The notes under the pieces: model-generated | The model's database searches: none | Told to the model about the DNA's origin: nothing | The model's input: the letters and a program-made list of their open reading frames with translations, nothing else | Shown: in pieces, positions 12,134 through 25,470 of the stretch | How positions within the stretch are numbered: the stretch's first letter is position 1 | How the letters are laid out: every line of letters starts with the position of its first letter | Translations under genes and position numbers: made by a program | From: Gnetum montanum | Taxonomy: Eukaryota > Streptophyta > Gnetopsida > Gnetales > Gnetaceae | Direction: 5' to 3' | DNA length: 64,000 bases | Assembly: GCA_015680685.1 (NCBI GenBank) | Contig: MNCI01001003.1 | Span: 103,693-167,692, forward strand

Positions 12134-13735
12134 TACCCCCATGAATGAATGAAAACTCATCCTCGGGTGAACAAGAGGAGGAACAAGTTCCTTACAAAAT
12201 ATTGGGTAGGTATGGGATTATTAACTAACATACAAACTAAGTTATGGGATTATTGACTAACCTACAAACTAACTCAGATGGAATAAATAGACTCTAAGTG
12301 CCTAAGTGTACGGATTTATAATCCTTTTACAAAATTGAATGTTCATGAAAATAGAGGTGAACACCCTAGACAAAACTAACATCCAACTCCTCTAGCAACT
12401 AACAAGTGAGGGAGAAGATTCAACGATCATGAATAATCCTTGTCACATGGTGTTGTTGCTTATCCTTTGGTGAAGATAGTCCCACTTCTATTTCACACCT
12501 CCCATTGCAATCACAACAAAATCATGTATTAGTGTGCAATGTGTAACATATAGCTTTTAAGTACCTTGTCTTGTTAGTGGTTACACTAGGCTAGGTTATG
12601 ATTATGGTGGATTGATTCCTTTAATAATGTTAGCGAGAAGGTTGAAAAATAGGTGAAATGGATAAGCGGTCCATTAAATTCTAAAAAGTTCAAACAGAAT
12701 GAAATGCTTGAAGAGGGTTTAAGAATTCACAACAAATAAAAAGATGAGTTCTTTGAAAAAAAACATTGTGAAGATTCTCACAATTAGATGTGATTGATGG
12801 ATCACGCAAAAGGATTTGATTGTGAGAATGTCTAAGGGTAAAGAATTTAACTGTTCCAACCAAAAGATATGCAAGTGGGTCCTTCCTAAAGTAGGCATAG
12901 GTTTTTTATTACCCTTGCATAACTTCAAACCGAGGAGTCCATGGGTCTCATGTATGATTAATGGTTATGAAAATTTAAAGATAAAAACTTGGAAGAAACT
13001 ATGTAAGAATTTTGACACATCAAACTATGACATTAAAAAGGACATAAAATTAGTAGTGAGGTGAGACATGGAAAGCATAGATGGATGAGAAAGAGAGTGG
13101 AATGGAGTCCTTGATTAAGGTCACATGAAGTTCTTTGTGAATTTTGTGGTTAAATGACTTGATAAAATCCATCCTTAGTTCAGACCAAAACCAACCACAT
13201 TTAGTGACATTGCATTACCATTCTAAGGCTAGTCCACCCCCCTGAGACACAAGAGTGCTCACACAAGACAACCATTATTCTTTATTAAAGAAGAAAAGAG
13301 AAGTAGGAAGTGAGGAAGGGCCTTAGTTAGAGGGGACCTTTAGACATGGGTAACATGTGTTTCTAGTCCCATAATTGGTACTTATAGTCCATTTATTATG
13401 TCTAAGGGATGTGCTTTGAATTTCTATCATTTTTTTGATGAAAACCACACCATGCAAAGACTTATGCAACTTCTTGTTATTGGTTGAAATGGAATGGTAA
13501 GAAATCCATGAAAACAAACATGCACCCAAGTAAGCAGAAAGACACAAAGAGTACTAAACCCCCTTGAAGTCACACCCTATTCAAACCTTTGAATCCTTTA
13601 TAAATCTAGGAACTACCAAAGTCACAAGTTCATTAAAGTTTTATTAATGAAAAAAAGACCTCACACTTCTAGAACACAAAAAATCATAAAGTTTGTGGAT
13701 GGGTGGATGTTATGGACTCATTGGCTATTTTATGA
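12134..13735 (-). other. element A non-coding 3' region and polypurine tract
   Basis: On the minus strand the tract reads through GGGGGTA into the LTR at 12133; it is visible here as TACCCCC at 12134-12140. The rest is a long non-coding region shared with D (about 42540-43300) and E (51412-51958, opposite strand). In the matching part A and E share a conceptual stretch CYPCLKVPSN. No env-like frame is preserved. RNase H stops abruptly at about 13735, and integrase should lie here but is deleted. Confidence 0.7.
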
Positions 13736-14637
13736 AAAAGAAACCATGTCCATTTGCATAAGCACAACTCCCAAGGCATAATTTGATGCATCTGTCATAA
13801 CATGACATGGTTTAGACCANATGACTCACTAGTAGTAGTAGCTAGTGTGTCCAAGGAATGACCAAACATATTTGATGGTTTCTAGTTGGTAAGTTATTCC
13901 TTGGATGACCTTTATATTTTTAGGGTTCACTTTAATTCCTACTTGTGAGATTCAATGCCCCAATACAATGCCCTCCTAGACCATTAGATGGCTCTTTTGC
14001 TAATTGAGCCAAAGGTTTGTTTCAACACATCTCTTCAATACTTGGTCAAGGCAATCCAGGGCTCGCTCAAATGTAGCTCCATAGGTGGAGAAGTCATCCA
14101 TGAAGACTTCCATACTACTACTGATCTACTATTAAAAAATGCTAAGGACTAGGCATTGGAATTTAGTGAGGGCATTGCACAGACCAAAAGACATTTTATG
14201 ATATGCAAAAGTCCCCTAGGAACTCGTGAATGTTGTTTTAGCCTAGTCTTCTAGCGCGATTTGGATTTGGTTATAGCCACTATAACCATCCAAAAAACTA
14301 TAGTAACAATACCCAAATTTTATTTTTAATACTTGATCAATGAATGGCAATGGAAAATGGTCCTTGAATGTTGCCATATTTAGTAGTTGAAAATCAATGT
14401 AGACCTATCACTTGCCACCTTTCTTTGGCACAATCATGAGTGGACTAACCCACTTGCTAACTACAATGGGATAGATAGACCCTACCTTGAGGAGTTTTTC
14501 AATTTCCTCCTTGATGATTTGCTTTAGTTTGGGCTTTAATCATCTTTGTGGCTACCTCTTTGGCTTCATGGCTAGATCAGTGTAGATACGATGCTAGCAT
14601 ATTCAAGGATTAATTCTTGTGAGTTCAAGATATGACC
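13736..14637 (-). pseudogene. pol: element A RT and start of RNase H
   Basis: On the minus strand the RT fingers/palm include FLDGYSGYNQIQIA and the catalytic box FMDDFSTYG (about 14087-14107), which is intact and of Athila type. RNase H begins with a TDASNYALG motif near 13770-13800 and is then lost. Stops interrupt the frame. The upstream part of RT runs into an assembly gap. Confidence 0.85.
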
Positions 14638-14851
14638 NNNNNNNNNNNNNNNNNNNNNNNNNNNNNNNNNNNNNNNNNNNNNNNNNNNNNNNNNNNNNNN
14701 NNNNNNNNNNNNNNNNNNNNNNNNNNNNNNNNNNNNNNNNNNNNNNNNNNNNNNNNNNNNNNNNNNNNNNNNNNNNNNNNNNNNNNNNNNNNNNNNNNNN
14801 NNNNNNNNNNNNNNNNNNNNNNNNNNNNNNNNNNNNNNNNNNNNNNNNNNN
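14638..14851. other. assembly gap (214 N)
   Basis: A run of N interrupts the segment between protease and RT of element A. A single N is also present at 13820. Any reading frame drawn across the gap is meaningless. Confidence 0.99.
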
Positions 14852-15300
14852 CTTCTCTATCTTCTTGAATGCATTTTCCTAAGATATTGCCAAGGAAAGA
14901 TCTTTGATATCCATTGTTGCATTAATGGTGCTTAGCCATGCCCTTCCCATGATGATTGGGAAGTCCCCTTTGCAATTCTCCACCTTGATTACTAGGAAAT
15001 CAGTAGGATAAGACCACCCATAGACAGCGGTTACAATATCCTCAACCAGTCCCAATGGAATAGTGATGGACTAGTCTACTAATTTTAATATGATATTACT
15101 CTTCTTGAGAGGAGGCAAGTTCCATGTAGTATACATTTCATGAGAAATTAGGTTGACATTAGAACTTGAATCAAGAAAAGCCTTACATAGTTCATTCTTA
15201 GCAATTTGCAAATAAATAAGGGGACTCCTAGGATCAGCTAATTTCCTGGGAAGGTTTCTAGTATGGATCCAATCAGATACAACATGAGTAAGCATAATAG
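14852..15300 (-). pseudogene. element A aspartic protease
   Basis: This is the retroviral-type aspartic protease that cleaves the polyprotein. On the minus strand the active-site loop is LDSSSNVNLISHEMY, so the usual D-S/T-G triad has Ser in place of Gly. The downstream GWSYPTDFLVIKVENCKGDF and IIMGRAWLSTI match the C-terminal half in B, C and E. The start of the 15071-15847 minus-strand frame includes the gag C-terminus. Confidence 0.8.
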
Positions 15301-17827
15301 TATGGATTTTGGGTAGTATTTGGTTTGAAATAAACTTGAAGGAATTTGATATAGAAGAAGATGAAGGAGCATGGTTGCCAATTACAAGTGTATGTGAGGG
15401 CTTAGGTAGACTGTTGGGTTGGAAGAAAGATTTTTTTCTTAGATTGAGTGTCCAAACCACTTGGTTGATGAAATGGTTGTAGATTAATGGTCTTGGTGGA
15501 ATTGCATTGTTGTGGTAGAGCTGGGAGTTTACCCTACATAGATGGAGCAAGTGGTAGCTATGTAGAGGGAGGAGGAAGATGTGCAGAAATATGAGGAGGA
15601 TAAGGGTAAAATGTGGTATCTCTCTTTGCATGTGGAGAATGAGTTTGATAATAATAAAAAGGGTAGTAGTAAGGTTGGAAAGTAGAAATTGACTAGAAGA
15701 GTCATGTGGAGACAAAAGGTACTGAACGTAGTACCCATTATGGATAAGGTAATTTATAATGGTATTGCTTCCTTGGTGATGGTAGCATCCATGATTGTGG
15801 TTTTTACCACTGTTGATATTGCTCATATGATTGCAGATGAGTTCCACTTGGATAATACTATTAATGCTAATGGAACTACCTAGAACTACCTTGAGGATAA
15901 GGCAATCTTCATGGTGTCTATCTTTATGCTAGTCATGGATTCAAAGCATACACCCCAAACTTCTATAAGTGTGACACAATGGGGAAATATCCCTTAGGAT
16001 GTTCATAATGATAGATGCCACATCCACCATCAACATCTAATTTTCTTCCTATAGCTTCTCCTAAAAGAACAATATTTTCCTTACCTATTTGATTGACACG
16101 TTTAGCTTCCTTGTGCCTCCTACGATCATGATAACCACTTTGTTCTTTGAACTCTTCAGTAATTTTTAGGATAACTTAAAATTTACTATCCATTGAATCC
16201 CATAACTAATCAACCTTGGTCAAAATTTTAGATTGAAATTTTTGAAGTGGCAAGGTTTTTCCTGTTCACCACCTTATTAAGTGATGATTTTTCCTCATTA
16301 TCATCGAATTGAACCTTTCTCTTACGAATGAAAGGATCGTGGTTCTACTCTTTTGCACTTTCTTGTTTCTTTAATTCTTCTTCCTCTTTAGCTACTTACT
16401 CAATTATCTTTGGATTTGATGAGTGCTTAATTCTAACAGTTGTCCTTAGGCATAGATGCTAATGGTTATCCTCATTTTAGATCAAAGGCCATCTACAATG
16501 TGGCAAAGTTGGTTCAGTTGAGAATAACCATGGCCAAGACATTTGTGCAATAAGGAATAATATCGATCTATGGTAGCATCCAAGGCTTCGTGTGTCTCTT
16601 ATTTTCATCCTTGGATATGCCTTCTTAAGTTGGACACTTAGGAGTATGTTTGATATTTGTCATTAAATAATTCAAGAATTATACTCCATCATCTGATAGA
16701 TTCCAATTCTAAGGATGAGTACTAATTCTTTGCTTCTTTATTGAGTGTCTTGGGAAACAACTTAAGCTTTTTCCATTCATTTTCTATGTTCTGTAAGGCA
16801 CATGAATCTTGAAAATATTGGAGATGAATCTGTGGATTTGAGTTATATCTTCCTTTGAACCGAGTCATATTGTTCATGTCTAGCCTCTTGATCCAACTAT
16901 CTTTTATGTGTCTTGTGGGAATTTGTACTGCCTCTATAATGTTTAGCATACTTGAAGTAGCAAGCAAAGGCTCATTGAGGCCATGATTTTGGTACCTATG
17001 ATGTCCTTTGCTTCCCCTTTATTCATGGCAGTGGATCTCTCTTGACCATCCATGCCCCTACTCTTAACTTGGCCAATGGTCCCTTCGATGATTTTGGTCC
17101 CATTAGTCACCTCCATCACAATCACACCCCTTGTGGTTGTAATTAGAGCTAGAAGAAGATGATGATGATGATGAAGGTGAAGAGGAAGAAGTACTAGCAC
17201 CATCATGGTGCTTGCTACCCCCTCTTTGGTTATCACGACCACCATCACAATCTTGTTTCTTGTTCACATCCTTCCCCTGACTCTCCTCCTTGGATCCTCC
17301 TTTGTTATTAGATTCATTCTTACCAGAACCAGGATTATGAATCATGGATTATAGGATTTGATTTTTACCTCCTTTACCAAAGTCAAAGAGAGGAATTTTA
17401 CTAAATGAAAAACCCCTAGATAAGGGTTCTCCATAATCTTTTTGGTATGACAAGAATGGGGAATCAGTGAACCACTTTCCCTTGTAGATTCATAGCATTT
17501 TTCTAGTTGTCGATCCCTAAGATATTATGCCTCAATGGGATGATAATCCCTACCATCACTATCTTGTATAACATGCTTAGCATGATGTCCTTGGAGGCTC
17601 AAATGCACAAGAGTTTGTTGCAGCATCGTAGGAATAGATCGATCAGGCAGTAACATAATGTTGCCCTCCATGTCATGCCATCACAGTTGGTCATCTTGGT
17701 GTACGATGAAGGTGAAATTGGGTACATACTCATCAGGATGAACATATACCACTCTATATTGTTGGGGCACCAGCTAATGGACTCCATTAAACTTGGGTAG
17801 AGAATCACTTTTGTAAGAAGAAGACAT
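15301..17827 (-). pseudogene. gag: element A gag
   Basis: Gag packages the element RNA into particles. The start codon is at 17827 (MSSSYKSDSLPKFNG), matching C and E. A Ser-rich stretch encoded by GAT/GAA triplets lies at about 17150-17190. The Retrotrans_gag-like domain is at about 16720-16970 (RLDMNNMTRFKGRYNSNPQ, KKLKLFPKTL). A cysteine motif of the type C-x-I-Y-x-YEHPKG lies near 16000. The C-terminal region is Pro/Ser-rich. Several stops and shifts break the frame. Confidence 0.82.
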
Positions 17828-17968
17828 TTTATGTTAGAGAATAAAAATGTAGTGTGCTTTTTAAAAATTTTTGTAGTTATTTTAAAGTATGATATGACTA
17901 TAGGGTTTGTTTCAATAATTTTGAATAATTTTTTCTAAATCCTAGACTATGCAGATAACAACTAAAAT

Positions 17969-17987
17969 GTCCCTAGCAATAGCACCA
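17969..17987 (-). promoter_or_regulatory. primer binding site of element A (tRNA-Asp type)
   Basis: The minus strand reads TGGTGCTATTGCTAGGGAC one base inside the 5' LTR. It differs from the complement of the plant tRNA-Asp 3' end (TGGCGCCGTTGCCGGGGAT) only by transitions, mostly of the C-to-T/G-to-A kind. tRNA-Asp priming is known for Athila. Confidence 0.8.
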
Positions 17988-17988
17988 A

Positions 17989-18337
17989 TGATGAGCGATG
18001 AGGTACCCCTACGCACAACCATATGAATTACAAATGTGCATGTGTGATTTGGTTGAACTTTGTAGACCTTAAGTTCCTAAGTACATTGGTTCAAGGAAGT
18101 GAAATCTAATCAAGAAAATCATTGTCTTCTCAGTTCCACTTATGAGGTACAAGTATATGGTTAAGTGCAACTAAGGTATATGATTTTTATTATTTTATAT
18201 TTTGTAAGTTTAAGCACCTAGAACAAGAATGAAAGGTAGAGGAATTTAGTATGTAATTAATATACTGCTTAGCTAGCCTAACACAAATACCCATTCCCAC
18301 TCTCCAGACACATCTTAAACACATATAGCACTATTGG
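17989..18337 (-). repeat. 5' LTR of element A, inner piece
   Basis: It starts TGATGAGCGATGAGG beside the primer site and stops mid-LTR at ...CACTATTGG, where element B begins with TGATGAGTGGCAAGG. The missing remainder is found at 26309-26787. Confidence 0.88.
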
Positions 18338-19147
18338 TGATGAGTGGCAAGGTACCGCTATGCCCAACCATATGAATCACTAAGGTGTTCACACACAATT
18401 TGATTGAATTCCATGGACCTATTGTTCTCCAGTGCACTAGTTCTTCTAGGAAGTGAAATGGGCATTGAGAACATTCATTGTCTTCCCAACTACACTTATG
18501 AAGCTTAAGGATATGGTTTAAGTGTAATTGAGATACATGATTTTCATCATTTTATGTTTTATAAGTTTAATGGCCTACAACAAGAATGGAAGATAGAGTA
18601 ATTTCAGATCTAATTCATTTACTACCTAGCTAGCCTAACACAAGTGCCTATCCCACTTTCCTAGACATATCCTGAACACGTATAGTGCTACTAGGCTACT
18701 AAACACTAAGCATTCTTGGGTTACCAAGTGCTACACATATGCTCAAAGTGGTCATGCTTCTATTCATTAACAATTGAAAATTAATTACTTAATTAAATTG
18801 CATAAAAGAAAACATTAATCTATTCTTAGTGCTACAAGGATTGTTAAAAGAGTTTGTTTTTATTCCCATCACACTGTTGTGGTAAAGTACATTAGTGTTT
18901 GGAGAAAGATCCATGCACACTTAGACTCATGTTGTGGGCACTTAGAAAATATTCTAACTTTAGAGAAAAAAAATTGCAAGAGCCTTGCTAACTATGAAAA
19001 AAATGATAAAAAATTCATTGGAAATTGTGAGCCCAAGCACTATATTTATAGGTTGGCGTATATCTCGTGACATTAGATATTTTACATCACATCAAGGCTC
19101 TGACATCGGATACTTGACATTGGAGTGTTGAAAAATGTGATTCATCA
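18338..19147 (-). repeat. 3' LTR of element B
   Basis: It runs from TGATGAGTGGCAAGG to GATTCATCA. The plus-strand right flank TACCCACACAACT is the complement of the polypurine tract. It is about 810 bp, slightly shorter than the other copies. Confidence 0.88.
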
Positions 19148-19420
19148 TACCCACACAACTAAATGAAAACTTGTCCTCAAGTGAAGAAGAGGAGGAACAA
19201 GTTCCTTTCAAAATATTAAGTAGGTATGGAATTATTGATTAACATATAGATTGACTTAGATGGAACAAACAAACTCTAAGTACCTAAGTGTACAGAGTTA
19301 TAATCTTTACAAAATTGGGTGTTCATGATAAGAGAAGTGAACACCTTGGATAAAATTGATATCCAATGCACTTTTCTAATTTGACTTTTCTAATTTTAAG
19401 GTCATGGCACTTTTTGTTGT
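19148..19420 (-). other. element B short 3' region
   Basis: It matches the first 250 bases of the A 3' region (TGAATGAAAACTCATCCTC-type sequence, then TACAAAATTGGGTGTTCATGA) and then passes straight into integrase. The long non-coding region seen in A and D is missing. Confidence 0.7.
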
Positions 19421-20330
19421 AGGCCTTGTGCAACCTGTTAGACAATAGGGCTACCAATCAATTTTCATCTAGCAGGTTGAGATTCATTAGTCTTTTTTTT
19501 TATGCTAGACTTAAGTCAAGGTTGAGGTCATAGACTATTGAAAGTGTATAGAGCTCAGATTGGATAGGAAGTGTTGGTAATTTTCTATACACAAGCTCAT
19601 AGGGAAAATAACGTATAGAAAGTTTTCATTTTGAGTGGTAGGCCCAAAGGGCATCATTGAGTTTTCTACTCCAGTTTTTCCTATATTTACTAATAGTTCT
19701 TGTTAGAATCCTTGTGATTTTCCTATTAGTAACCTTAGCTTGACCATTATCTTGGGGATGGCAGGGTGTTATGAGTTTATGTTCAACCCCCAAGCATTGC
19801 ATGAGCTTCCAAAAATTAGCATTCGTAGAGTGAGTTTCATTATCCAAAATTAATGCATGTGATATACCAAACCTATTTACAACATTTTGTTGTACAAACT
19901 GAGCAATAGTAGAAGATTTACGATTGATGGTGATTTTTTCTTCTACCCATTTTTTACAATAGTCAATAGTGACTATGATGTATGCCTTTCCATTTGACAT
20001 GGATGTGATGGGACCCATGAAATTAATGCCCCAGATGTTGAAGGGGTTCCAGTGGTTAAATCCATTATTGAGATCCCTCCATTTGAGCAGCCCTTCCACC
20101 ATCTTGTTAGCATGATACATAAGAGCAGATAGAATGGTGACCATCCCTGAAGATTATTGGCTAGTAGTATCCTACCATTAGGATTTTAATGACCGTGCAT
20201 CTCCCAACATAGTGTCCTCCACAAGGACCTTCATGATCATCTTGAAGAACACATAGTTGATCAACATTAGGGACATACCAAAAAACTAGGGCATTAGTGC
20301 ATACCTTGTAGAGATGTCCGATTGGTCTCT
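19421..20330 (-). pseudogene. element B integrase
   Basis: Integrase joins element cDNA to host DNA. On the minus strand the HHCC-like N-terminus includes GPCGGHYVGR and ILMVGYY near 20190-20260. The core runs through 20144-19626: WGINFMGPI carries N where the first catalytic D is expected, and ILDNETHS carries the second D. PQDNGQAKVTNRK has K where the catalytic E is expected. The C-terminal FPYELVYRKLPTLPI follows after a stop. It is mutated in two of three catalytic positions. Confidence 0.85.
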
Positions 20331-21800
20331 TTGAAGTGTTTTACTTGGTGAAGAAACTACTATTTCTTCCAGTGGTCCAACCCTTGTGGCATCTCTTGGG
20401 TGAGAAGATAGGTAAGAATGCCATCATATTATTTAGGCTCATTGGGAAATTGTTTAGTTATATTTCTAGAAAAGAGGAGTTCATTAGGAAGCATATTAGA
20501 TAGGGAATTTTCTTCCTCTTTGTTGTCTCATTGCAACCGAGACAAGTGATTAGTGATCACATTCTTAATGTCCTTTCGATTTGTCATCATAAGATCGAAT
20601 TCTTGCAAGATCACTAGGCACCGTATGACATGAAGGCTCATTGTTGGCTTGTTCATTAGGAAGAAGATGGAACTATGGTTTATGTGTACAAATACCTTGT
20701 ATCCAAGCACATAATGCTTGAACTTGTCTAAAGCAAACACCACTATCATCAATTCCTTTTTTTGTAGTAATGTAGTTTATTTGTGCATCCATAATTCTTT
20801 GGCTAGCATAGTGGATATAGTATGGATGTTTCTTATTATCCATCTATGTAAGCATGGCTTCAAAGGCATAATTTGATGCATCTGTTATGATATGAAATGG
20901 TCTAAACCAGTTAGGTGATTGTAGGATTTTATTTTCTACAAGTTTCTCTTTCAGAAATTAGAATGCTTTTTCATATTCTGCGATCTAGACAAATGGAGCA
21001 TCTTTCTTTGTCAACTTCACCAGTGACTTTGCGATCTTAGAGAAATTCTCTATGAGTTGCCAATAGTAGCCAGTGTGTCCAAGGAATGATTGACCATCTT
21101 CGATCGTTTCTAGTTGATGGGGGTTATTCCTTGGATAACCCTTATTTTCTCAAGGTGTATCTCAATTCTTTCTTGTGATATTCTGTTCCCTAAGATAATG
21201 CCCTCTTGGACCATTAGGTGAATTTTTTGCCAATTGAGCTGCAAGCTGGTTTGAACACATCATTTTGGAACTTGCTTAAGGTTGTTTAAGGCTTGCTCAA
21301 ATGTAGCTCCATAAGTGGAGAAGTCATTCATCAAGACTTCCACACCACTTTTGATTTGCTGTTGAAAAATGATCAGAACCTAGCATTGGAATGTAGTAGA
21401 AACATTGCATAGACCAAATGGCATCTTGTGATATAGAAAATTTCCCTAAGGACTCATGAATGTTGTCTTTGCTTGGTCCTCTAGTACAATTTGAATTTGG
21501 TTATAGCCACTATAACCATCTAGAAAACTATAGTAGCAATTCCTAGATATTATGTCCAACACTTGATCAACAAATGGCAATGGAAGATGGTCCTTGAATG
21601 TTGCCATATTTAGCAACTAAAAATCGATACAAACCTGCCACTTACTTCCTTTCTTTGGCACAATCACGAGTGGACTAACCAGCTTACTATCTGCAATGGG
21701 ATAAATGAGTCCTACCTTGAGGAGTTGTTCGATTTCCTCTTTGATGATTTGCTTCAGTTTAGGGTTCAATCACCTCTATAGCTATCTCTTTGGCTTCATG
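20331..21800 (-). pseudogene. pol: element B RT and RNase H
   Basis: RNase H begins at ITDASNYAFEAML (about 20880) and ends at NHLSRLQ (about 20530); the 20528-20752 part is open. RT lies upstream on the minus strand, to about 21800. Its catalytic box reads LMNDFSTY (about 21317-21337) instead of FMDD, so RT is inactive. The domain order RT-RNase H-integrase is normal gypsy order. Confidence 0.87.
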
Positions 21801-22079
21801 GCTGGATCAGTGTAGATGCAATGCTAGCATATCCTAAGATCAATCCTTGTGAGTTTTGGATATGACCAAGAAAAAGTGGCTAATCATTTTTCAACCACAT
21901 TCAATAGCATCTTTTTCTACTCTGGAGCAAGATTTGCATTGATTATGATTGGCTTCCTATTTTTTAAAAACACATATTCCATTCCAACCGGTAGCATTTT
22001 TAGTTCAAGGGATTGTTGCTTAAAAGTTCTAAGAATTTCCAAATCTTCCTAATAATTATCATCATTTGCATCATCAGAG

Positions 22080-22720
22080 TTATGGTGATGAACTTGCTCT
22101 AGTTCATCCATGCTTGTAACATATGCACATGTTAGGCTCTTAGTTAGTTCCATGTAAAGTGTGCTACTCTCAAAATCAGTGGTTAGCCATTGGTTGCCCT
22201 CTTATTTTGTGGCTACTATGTACAGACACCTTTGAATTGCTGCTTTTGGTACACACTACTTACATGCAGAGATAGATGCTTGTTTAACTGCCTAGAGGTT
22301 TTGCATACAACTGCACCCTATATTATTGTATGCGATGCATGGAACTCACTTCTTCTTAATCTTTTTGAATGCCTTTTCTTTGGATATTTCCAGGGAAAGA
22401 TCTCTAATGCCAATTCTTGCATCAATGGTACTAAGCCATGCCCTTCCCATGATGACTGGGAAATCCCCTTTGCAGTTCTCCACTTTGATCACTAAGAAAT
22501 CATTGGGATAAGACCACCCATAGAAAATGGTTACAATGTCTTCCACTAGTCTTAATAAAATAGTGATGGATTGGTATGCTAATTCTAATATGATATTACT
22601 CTTCTTGAGAGGAGGCAAGTTTCATGTAGTGTACATCTCATGAGAAATTAAATTGACACTAGAACTTGAGTCGAGAAGAGCTTTGCATGGTTCATTCCCA
22701 ACAATCTACAAATAGATAAG
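22080..22720 (-). pseudogene. element B aspartic protease
   Basis: The active-site loop is LLDSSSSVNLISHEMY, with the same Gly-to-Ser change as element A. The open part 22346-22618 includes PPLKKSNIILEL, GWSYPNDFLVIKVENCKGDF and IMGRAWLSTIDARIG. The final segment is Lys-rich, as in C. Confidence 0.82.
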
Positions 22721-25309
22721 AGGACTTCTAGGATTGGCTAATTTTCTAGAAAGGTTTTTAGCATTGATCCAATCAGATACAATGTGAGTAAGCATCATAG
22801 TATGGATCCTAGGTAGATTTTTCTTTGCAGGAGACTTGAAGGAATTTGATATAGAGGAAGACAAAGGAATAAGGTTGTCAACCATAGGTGTATTTGAGGG
22901 CTTAGGTGGACTATGTGATCAGAAGAAAGGTCTTTTCTTTAATCGAGTATCTGAACTACTCGATTGATTAACCGATTGTAGGTTAACAACCGTAGTAGTG
23001 TTATGTTGTTGCAATTGAGCTAGTAGTTCACCCTGCATAGGTGGAGTAGGTGGTAGCTGTGCAACTGGAGGAGGAAGATGTGCAAGAATAGAAGGAGGAT
23101 AAGGGTAAAAGGTGGTATCCCTTATTACATGTGGAGAGTGAGTTCAATAATAATTATAAGGCTAGTAGTGAGATTAGAAAGTAGAAATATGACTGGAGTA
23201 GTGATGTGGACACAGGGGTTGCTAAATGTAGACCAATATGGATCAGGTTATCTGTAAGGGTATTTTTGCTTTGGTGGTGCCAGTGCTCATGATTGTGGTT
23301 GCTGCCACTATTGATGATACTCATATGGTTGCGGTGGAGTTATACTGGGATAATATTGCTACTGTTGGTGGAACTGCCTAAAGTTACCTTAAGAATAAGG
23401 TAATCTTTTGGATGTTTACCTTTGTGTTAGTCATTGATTGAAAGCATACACCCCAAACTCCTGTAAGTGTGGCACTATGAGGAAACATCACTTAGGATGT
23501 ACATATTGGCAAATGTCACACCCACTATCATTATTTGATTTGCTTTTCATAAATTTTTCTATTGCAGCAATCTTACCCTTACCTTTTTGATAAGCACGTT
23601 TAACTTTCTTGTGCCTCTTGTGCTCACGATCACTACCTTGTTGTTTGAACTTTTCAGAAATCTTTAGGATAGCTTGAAATTTGCTATGCATGGAGTCCCA
23701 TAATTGATCAACCTTGGCTGTAATTTTAGATTGAAATTTTTTGAGTGGTAAGGTTTTTTTATTCACCACCTCACTATCACAAAATCGAACGTCCCTATTG
23801 TGATTGGAAGGATCATAGTTATATTCTTCTGCACTTTCTCTTTTTCTTAATTCACCCTCCTCTTTAGCTACCTACTTAATTAGTCTTTGTATCTGATAGG
23901 CACTTAATTTTGATAGTTTCCCTTGGACATAGACACCAAGAGGTCTCCTTATTTTTGATCAAATCCTATCTACAATGTGGTGAAGTTGATCTAGTTGAGA
24001 ATAACCATGGCCAGGACATTTGTGCGTTAAGGAATAGTATTGGTTTATGGTGGCATCCAAGGGTTCATGTGTTCCTTATTTCCATCCTTGAATTTGCCTT
24101 TTCAAGTTGGACACTCTAGAGTACATTTGATATTTGTTATTAAACAATTCAAGCATGGTACTCCATCGTCTGATAAATTTCGGCTCTAAGGACCGATGCC
24201 AATTTTCTACTTCTTTGATAAGTGTCCTTGGAAACAACTTAAGTTTTTGCCATTCATTCTGTATGTTCTACAAGGCACATGCATCTTGAAAATCTTGGAG
24301 ATGATTTTTCAGATCAGAGTTATATCCCCCTTCAAACTGAGGAATATTGTTCATGTCTAACCTTTTGATTTGACTACCCTTCACATGCCTTGTTGGAGTT
24401 CGTACTACCTTTGCAATATTAGGCATACTTTGGGTAGTAAGAAAAGGCTCATCGAGGGCATGATCATGGTGCCTATGATGCCCTCTACTACTCCTTCATT
24501 CATGGTGATGTGCCTTAACTATATGTTGCCTTGATCTTACCTTTCTTGATGGTCCCTTTGATCATTTTGGTCTCGTGAATGATTTTGGTCACCTCCATCA
24601 TGGTCTCACCTCCTATGGTTGTCATTAGAGCTAGAAGAAGATGATGATGATGATGAAGGTGAAGAGGAAGAAGAATTAGCATCATCATGGTTCCTGCTAC
24701 CACCTCTTCAGTGATCATGGCCACAATCATGATCTTGGTTCTTGTCCACATCACTACCTTGCCTTGCCTCATTGGATCCTTCTTTATTATTGGATCCATG
24801 CTTACTAAAATTGGGATTGATGTTGTGGATCACAGGTTTTGAATTTGACCTCCTTCATTGAAGTCAAAGAGAGGAACTTCACTAAATGGGAAACCCCTAA
24901 AGAAGGGTTCCCCACCATATTTTTGATATAGTAAGAATGAGGAATCAGTAAATGCTTTTCCTTTTGCAAATTCATGGCATTGTTCTAGCTATCGATCCCA
25001 TAGACATTATGCCTTAGTGGGATGAGAATCCCTAGTATTAGTGTTCTAGATAACATACTTAGCATGACATTCCTAGAGGCCCCATCTTATAAGCATTTGC
25101 TGAAGTATTATAGGAATGGATCGATCGGGTGGAAACATAATGTTTCCTTCCATGTCACACCACCATAGCTATTCATCCTAAGGTAGGATGAAGGTGAAAT
25201 TGAGTACATACTCATTAGGATAAGCATATACGATTTGATATTATTAAGGCATCATTTGATGAGCTTCATCAGACTTGGATAGAGTAGTGCTCCTATGAAA
25301 AGAAGACAT
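22721..25309 (-). pseudogene. gag: element B gag
   Basis: The start codon is at 25309 (MSS...), aligned with A and C. The domain order is as in A: a Ser-rich tract from GAT repeats (about 24640-24670), a central gag domain near 24200-24400, and a Lys-rich segment at 23488-23769 (KVKRAYQKGKGKIAAIEKF). The last ends in the cysteine motif CDICQYVHPK. A Pro-rich tail follows. The frame is broken by several stops. Confidence 0.8.
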
Positions 25310-25450
25310 TTTCAATTAGATGATGAAAACGCTGTGCACTTTTAAATTTTTTTTGTAATAATTGTAAAATATGATATGAATTTAAGGTTTGTTCCAATGA
25401 TTTTGAATGATTTTCACTAAATCCTAGATAGCACACGAAACAACCAAATG

Positions 25451-25469
25451 GTCCCTAGCAATGGTGCTA
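25451..25469 (-). promoter_or_regulatory. primer binding site of element B
   Basis: The minus strand reads TAGCACCATTGCTAGGGAC, separated by one base from the 5' LTR. The first G is mutated to A. It matches the tRNA-Asp type with transitions only. Confidence 0.75.
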
Positions 25470-25470
25470 A

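Noticed and set aside
12816-13064. Plus-strand 82-codon frame in the A 3' region
   Set aside because: It lies antisense in a non-coding region; corresponding positions in D and E are not open and no family is recognised.
12719-13547. Env-like gene in the Athila-like 3' region
   Set aside because: Athila elements may have an env-like ORF here, but no long frame, signal peptide or membrane segment is conserved between A, D and E.
14619-14882. Two open frames across the N run
   Set aside because: They consist almost wholly of unknown bases and have no meaning.
17150-17190. GAT/GAA triplet repeats as a microsatellite of interest
   Set aside because: They encode the Ser-rich segment of gag on the minus strand and recur at the same place in B and C.
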